A stretch of 64,000 bases of DNA, from NCBI GenBank assembly GCA_036562565.1, contig DATCJY010000087.1, positions 21,068 through 85,067 of the forward strand, given 5' to 3'. The translations under genes and the position numbers were made by a program. Under the pieces are notes generated by a model. The model ran no database searches. It was given only the letters and a program-made list of their open reading frames with translations, and was not told the origin of the DNA. Below, one piece after another: positions 61,547 through 64,000 of the stretch (positions within the stretch are counted from its first letter, which is position 1; each line of letters begins with the position of its first letter). This stretch comes from DATCJY01 sp036562565. GTDB lineage: Bacteria; Bacteroidota; Bacteroidia; Flavobacteriales_D; Sanyastnellaceae.

Positions 61547-62113
61547 TTATAGTCCCATATCAGGACATGTAAGGATTTCATCCAGGCTAACATCATGTGA
61601 TTCTATGGGAACTTTTGATACAATTTGAAAAGGATAAGCAATGGCTATCTTCTTTGCACGGAGCTGGTGTATGAGAAAATTATCATAATACCCCGCACCA
61701 TATCCCAAACGGTAGTTCAGGTTATCAAAGGCTAAACCAGGAACCACAATCATGTCAATTTCACCAACAAATTCTTCATCTCCCGCAGGATGCTTGGTGC
61801 CGAACACTCCTGCCTCAAGCTTTGCCAGCGACCTCAATCGCAGATGTTTCAATTGCCTTCCTTTTAATGTCTTGGGTGCAACTACAGTTAAATCGTTTTC
61901 AAGGCACCGTTGTATAAAAGACGTGATATCAATCTCCGAAGCCATGGGGATATATACATGAATCACTTGATATCTGTGCTGTTCCACTTTTCCCCAAAGC
62001 TTCTCGCAAATGCTGTTGTCATATTGCGCTTTTAAATGTTTGTCCAAAAAGGCGCGCTTACTCAGCATCTCTTTGCGCATGTTCGCTTTGTGTTCTTTGA
62101 CTGATTCCACCAT
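61547..62113 (-). CDS. 5-formyltetrahydrofolate cyclo-ligase
   Basis: 188 residues. Converts 5-formyl-THF to 5,10-methenyl-THF with ATP. Family motifs: IHVYIPMASEIDITSFI, VVPGLAFDNLNYRLGYGAGYYDNFL and the conserved basic KEMLSKR near the N-terminus. Standard length and order. Confidence 0.95.
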   Translation of the reverse strand: MVESVKEHKANMRKEMLSKRAFLDKHLKAQYDNSICEKLWGKVEQHRYQVIHVYIPMASEIDITSFIQRCLENDLTVVAPKTLKGRQLKHLRLRSLAKLEAGVFGTKHPAGDEEFVGEIDMIVVPGLAFDNLNYRLGYGAGYYDNFLIHQLRAKKIAIAYPFQIVSKVPIESHDVSLDEILTCPDMGL

Positions 62114-62128
62114 CTAGAATGTTTGCAA

Positions 62129-62136
62129 CAAACTTA
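62129..62136 (-). promoter_or_regulatory. Promoter -7 element of the cyclo-ligase gene
   Basis: Minus strand TAAGTTTG, exact TAnnTTTG, followed by TTGC; predicted start only about 10 bases from the ATG. Confidence 0.5.
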
Positions 62137-62281
62137 AGAATGCTTACCGGGTTCCGGCTCGCTATTCAATATTGACGACTTGATATAGGTTATCAATGAC
62201 TCCGGCCTTGACCCGCATCAATGCAGATGCCTTAGAAATATCATCAACTTGCACACTCAAATAAAAAACACATAAACAGAT

Positions 62282-62797
62282 ATGGCTATAAAATGGAATC
62301 TTGACCCAACTCACAGCGAGGTGAGCTTTAAGGTAAAACATATGATGATTACCAATGTGACCGGTATTCTCGGCAGCTTTCAAGTGGATGCTGAATCAGA
62401 TGATGAGGCATTCTCTAATGCCAAAGTAAAGTTTACCGGAGACATTAAATCCATCTCGACCAATAACGAACAACGTGATCAGCACCTTCAATCTGCTGAC
62501 TTCTTTGATACAGAGAATCATCCGCAAATCATCTTTGAATCTACTTCCTATAAAGAAGGTAAGTTGGATGGCAATCTAACTATCCGTGGCATCACCAAGC
62601 CCATTACCTTGGAAGTAGAGTTTGGTGGTATTGGTAAAGATCCATGGGGTAATACAAAAGCCGGTTTTACTGTTAATGGTAAAATCAACAGAAGAGAATT
62701 TGGGTTGCTCTGGAATGCATCACTGGAAACTGGTGGTGTTTTGGTAAGTGATGAAGTTAAAATCAATGGTGAAATCCAATTGGTGAAAGCTCAATAA
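62282..62797 (+). CDS. YceI-family lipid-binding protein, cytoplasmic form
   Basis: 171-residue lipocalin-like barrel: IKWNLDPTHSEVSFKVKHMMITNVTGIL, GDIKSISTNNEQRDQHLQSADFFDTENHPQI, LTIRGITKPITLEVEFGG, INRREFGLLWNASLETGG. Binds isoprenoid-type ligands in structurally known members. It has no signal peptide, unlike E. coli YceI, so it is probably cytoplasmic. Monocistronic, with its own terminator. Confidence 0.94.
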   Translation: MAIKWNLDPTHSEVSFKVKHMMITNVTGILGSFQVDAESDDEAFSNAKVKFTGDIKSISTNNEQRDQHLQSADFFDTENHPQIIFESTSYKEGKLDGNLTIRGITKPITLEVEFGGIGKDPWGNTKAGFTVNGKINRREFGLLWNASLETGGVLVSDEVKINGEIQLVKAQ

Positions 62798-62820
62798 TTT
62801 GTTAGTTGAAATGCCTAAAG

Positions 62821-62849
62821 TCCCTCATGAAATCATGAGGGATTTTTTT
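62821..62849 (+). terminator. Intrinsic terminator after the YceI gene
   Basis: TCCCTCATGA (62821-62830), AA, TCATGAGGGA (62833-62842), then seven T. Perfect 10-bp stem. Confidence 0.9.
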
Positions 62850-62892
62850 GTGCTCAAAAGAAAAATGACGAGGCACTTGTTAACGCATTTTT

Positions 62893-63014
62893 ACAACGCA
62901 TCCCCACAATTTCATCAACGCAAACGAAACACGTTTTCAGCATCTACACAGGCATTATCAACGCGCTATAATTACTTAATTTAAAACACACTACAACGCA
63001 CCACAATTCATCAA
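62893..63014 (+). repeat. Two copies of an imperfect 22-26 bp direct repeat
   Basis: Copy 1 at 62893-62918 and copy 2 at 62993-63014 share ACAACGCA, a CC-rich middle, then ACAATT and CATCAA. Three further AACGC motifs lie between or next to them. A GTGTTA-AAGC-TAACAC hairpin follows (63017-63032). This is the only content of the 330-base gap before the secreted protein gene; protein-binding sites are one possibility. Confidence 0.5.
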
Positions 63015-63129
63015 AAGTGTTAAAGCTAACACGCATTTTAATTTTTAATTTTCATTAAGAGCGCGCATGGTGTACAACCTATCGAGTCAACTCTTGCTCA
63101 TGCACATGATTTATTTACAACTTGCGCCT

Positions 63130-63507
63130 ATGAGAAAAATTTTGTGGTCAATAGGATTGCTTTTTATCGCATCCCAATCGTTTAGCCAGTCAAAGGCAGA
63201 AATGGTGTCCTACACCAATACCATGATAAACAATCAATATGCAACTGAGCTGCATTACACTTTGGATAAAGCATTGAGTGAAACAGCCATCAACGCTTTT
63301 CAGGCATGGAAAGAACACGCTTCCATCCAAACAGACATTGAAGTAAACAATGAGCAATTGATTGTGCGTGTCATTGGTGAACACAACACCGGCATGGCAG
63401 CAGCCCAAGTGCTTAAGCAATTGGGAATTGAAAGAGTCGTGGTATCACGCAATGACATGACTCATGAAATCAACATTGATGAATATATCGAAAAAACCAG
63501 CAAATAA
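63130..63507 (+). CDS. Small secreted protein, unknown function
   Basis: 125 residues from the ATG at 63130, which gives a signal peptide (MRKILWSIGLLFIASQSFSQ). An upstream in-frame ATG at 63067 only adds unlikely residues. The mature part is alpha/beta with no cysteine and a motif-free sequence (HYTLDKALSETAINAFQAW, LIVRVIGEHNTGMAAAQVL, IERVVVSRNDMTHEINIDEY). No family recognised. It precedes a large secreted protein by 11 bases, so they may be co-expressed. Confidence 0.8.
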   Translation: MRKILWSIGLLFIASQSFSQSKAEMVSYTNTMINNQYATELHYTLDKALSETAINAFQAWKEHASIQTDIEVNNEQLIVRVIGEHNTGMAAAQVLKQLGIERVVVSRNDMTHEINIDEYIEKTSK

Positions 63508-63518
63508 CTTTATAGACC

Positions 63519-64000
63519 GTGATAAGGAAAATTTCTCTTCTCGTATTCGTTCTATTGGGATTGGTATTGAGCAGTGATGCTCAACTTTCATGCTCCAATG
63601 CCGTTGAACGCACACTTACCAATTATACCACCAGTACTGATAATGATAGTTTGTTCGTCATCTGTGCCGGACAAACCGGAACGCTTGTGGCAACTCCTCC
63701 GGGAGGTACACCCGGATGGACATTCCAATGGCAACAGTTCAGTGCCACATCCAATATGTGGACGCCACTTACTACTGTTACCAATGCGCCATCCAGTACC
63801 CAAGCTAACCTCCAGCCCGGTGGTTATCGTGTTGTGATAACCGATGGAAACAACCAAGAGGTTGGCGCATATGTAGCTTGGATTGTTCGCATCAACACCA
63901 ACCCAACGGTATCGGTCAACAACATTCCTGCAGGTTGTGGTAATGTTCAACTTGTTGGCCAAGTGAACAATGGAAGCGTAACACCATACTACAACCCTCC
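63519..64000 (+). CDS. Large secreted protein, 3' end missing
   Basis: Starts at GTG 63519 (no ATG in frame) with a signal peptide: MIRKISLLVFVLLGLVLSSD, cleavage near DAQ. About 160 residues are visible, with immunoglobulin/SprB-like beta segments (WTFQWQQFSATSNMWTPL, then QPGGYRVVITDGNNQEVGAYV). This resembles T9SS-secreted adhesins of Bacteroidota; a C-terminal sorting domain would be expected past the window edge but cannot be checked. Confidence 0.8.
   Translation, partial: MIRKISLLVFVLLGLVLSSDAQLSCSNAVERTLTNYTTSTDNDSLFVICAGQTGTLVATPPGGTPGWTFQWQQFSATSNMWTPLTTVTNAPSSTQANLQPGGYRVVITDGNNQEVGAYVAWIVRINTNPTVSVNNIPAGCGNVQLVGQVNNGSVTPYYNP

Noticed and set aside
1..64000. CRISPR array, tRNA, rRNA, insertion sequence or prophage
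   Set aside because: No regularly spaced repeats, no transposase or integrase motifs and no tRNA-like arms were found on reading; small elements could still be missed without a dedicated search.

Overview
The window comes from a Bacteroidota chromosome, probably a gliding or surface-secreting flavobacteria-like lineage. The evidence is: two secreted hydrolases ending in type IX secretion (T9SS) C-terminal sorting domains (37452-38684, 43058-44956); a GldH-like gliding lipoprotein; an SprB-like repeat; an OxyR and a trp gene order usual for the phylum; promoters of the TAnnTTTG type; and start codons without recognisable Shine-Dalgarno sites. It is almost entirely chromosomal housekeeping DNA. 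I see no insertion sequence, prophage, integrase, CRISPR array, tRNA or rRNA.

Layout. 1-1376: pnp (cut by the left edge) and rpsO, leftward. 1482-8138: a complete trp operon (EGDCFBA) behind a leader peptide with three consecutive Trp codons and a terminator/antiterminator, which is classical ribosome-mediated attenuation. 8135-12585: oxyR, a 38-residue membrane microprotein, mtaB, a small membrane protein, and a leftward DUF493/CTD-like/fmt group. 12658-16281: a large beta-propeller sensor kinase and a small outer-membrane protein. 16512-18537: rpsP-rimM-mscS. 18877-24747: half of a transketolase, dnaN, a low-molecular-weight phosphatase, an unusual histidine kinase and an S41-type protease. 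24776-32916: paaZ, a DUF5362 protein, hutI, the Sua5/YrdC enzyme, a gldH-like gene, an alanine symporter carrying an SprB-like domain, and a muramidase-like protein. 33369-42916: DinB, CtlX, Mrp-NifU, TPR protein, esterase, ferredoxin reductase-ferredoxin, rarA and an MFS carrier. 43058-50403: CocE-type hydrolase, LEA-like protein, pyrG with a large secreted protein of unknown function, and SixA. 50537-54893: ZIP transporter, RES/Xre toxin-antitoxin pair, Mpl and CorA. 55112-59385: arginine decarboxylase, MscS, a deoxyhypusine synthase-like protein and an acidic protein, a probable polyamine-linked set. 59497-64000: DEAD-box helicase, 5-formyl-THF cyclo-ligase, YceI, and two secreted proteins, the last cut by the right edge.

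Genes that work together: trpE-A make tryptophan from chorismate and are controlled by tryptophanyl-tRNA charging; Mrp with NifU and ferredoxin with its reductase form iron-sulphur/electron-transfer pairs; rpsO/pnp and rpsP/rimM are translation and RNA modules; the RES toxin and its antitoxin overlap and share a promoter containing an operator-like palindrome.

The most useful unexpected observations are the trp attenuator with a symmetric divergent promoter shared with rpsO, five convergent gene pairs whose stop codons share one 4-bp overlap, two unannotatable-by-size membrane peptides with their own promoter and/or terminator, an SprB-like domain fused to an amino-acid symporter, and alternative hairpins in the long deaD leader. 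I did not find a large undescribed defence or mobile system.
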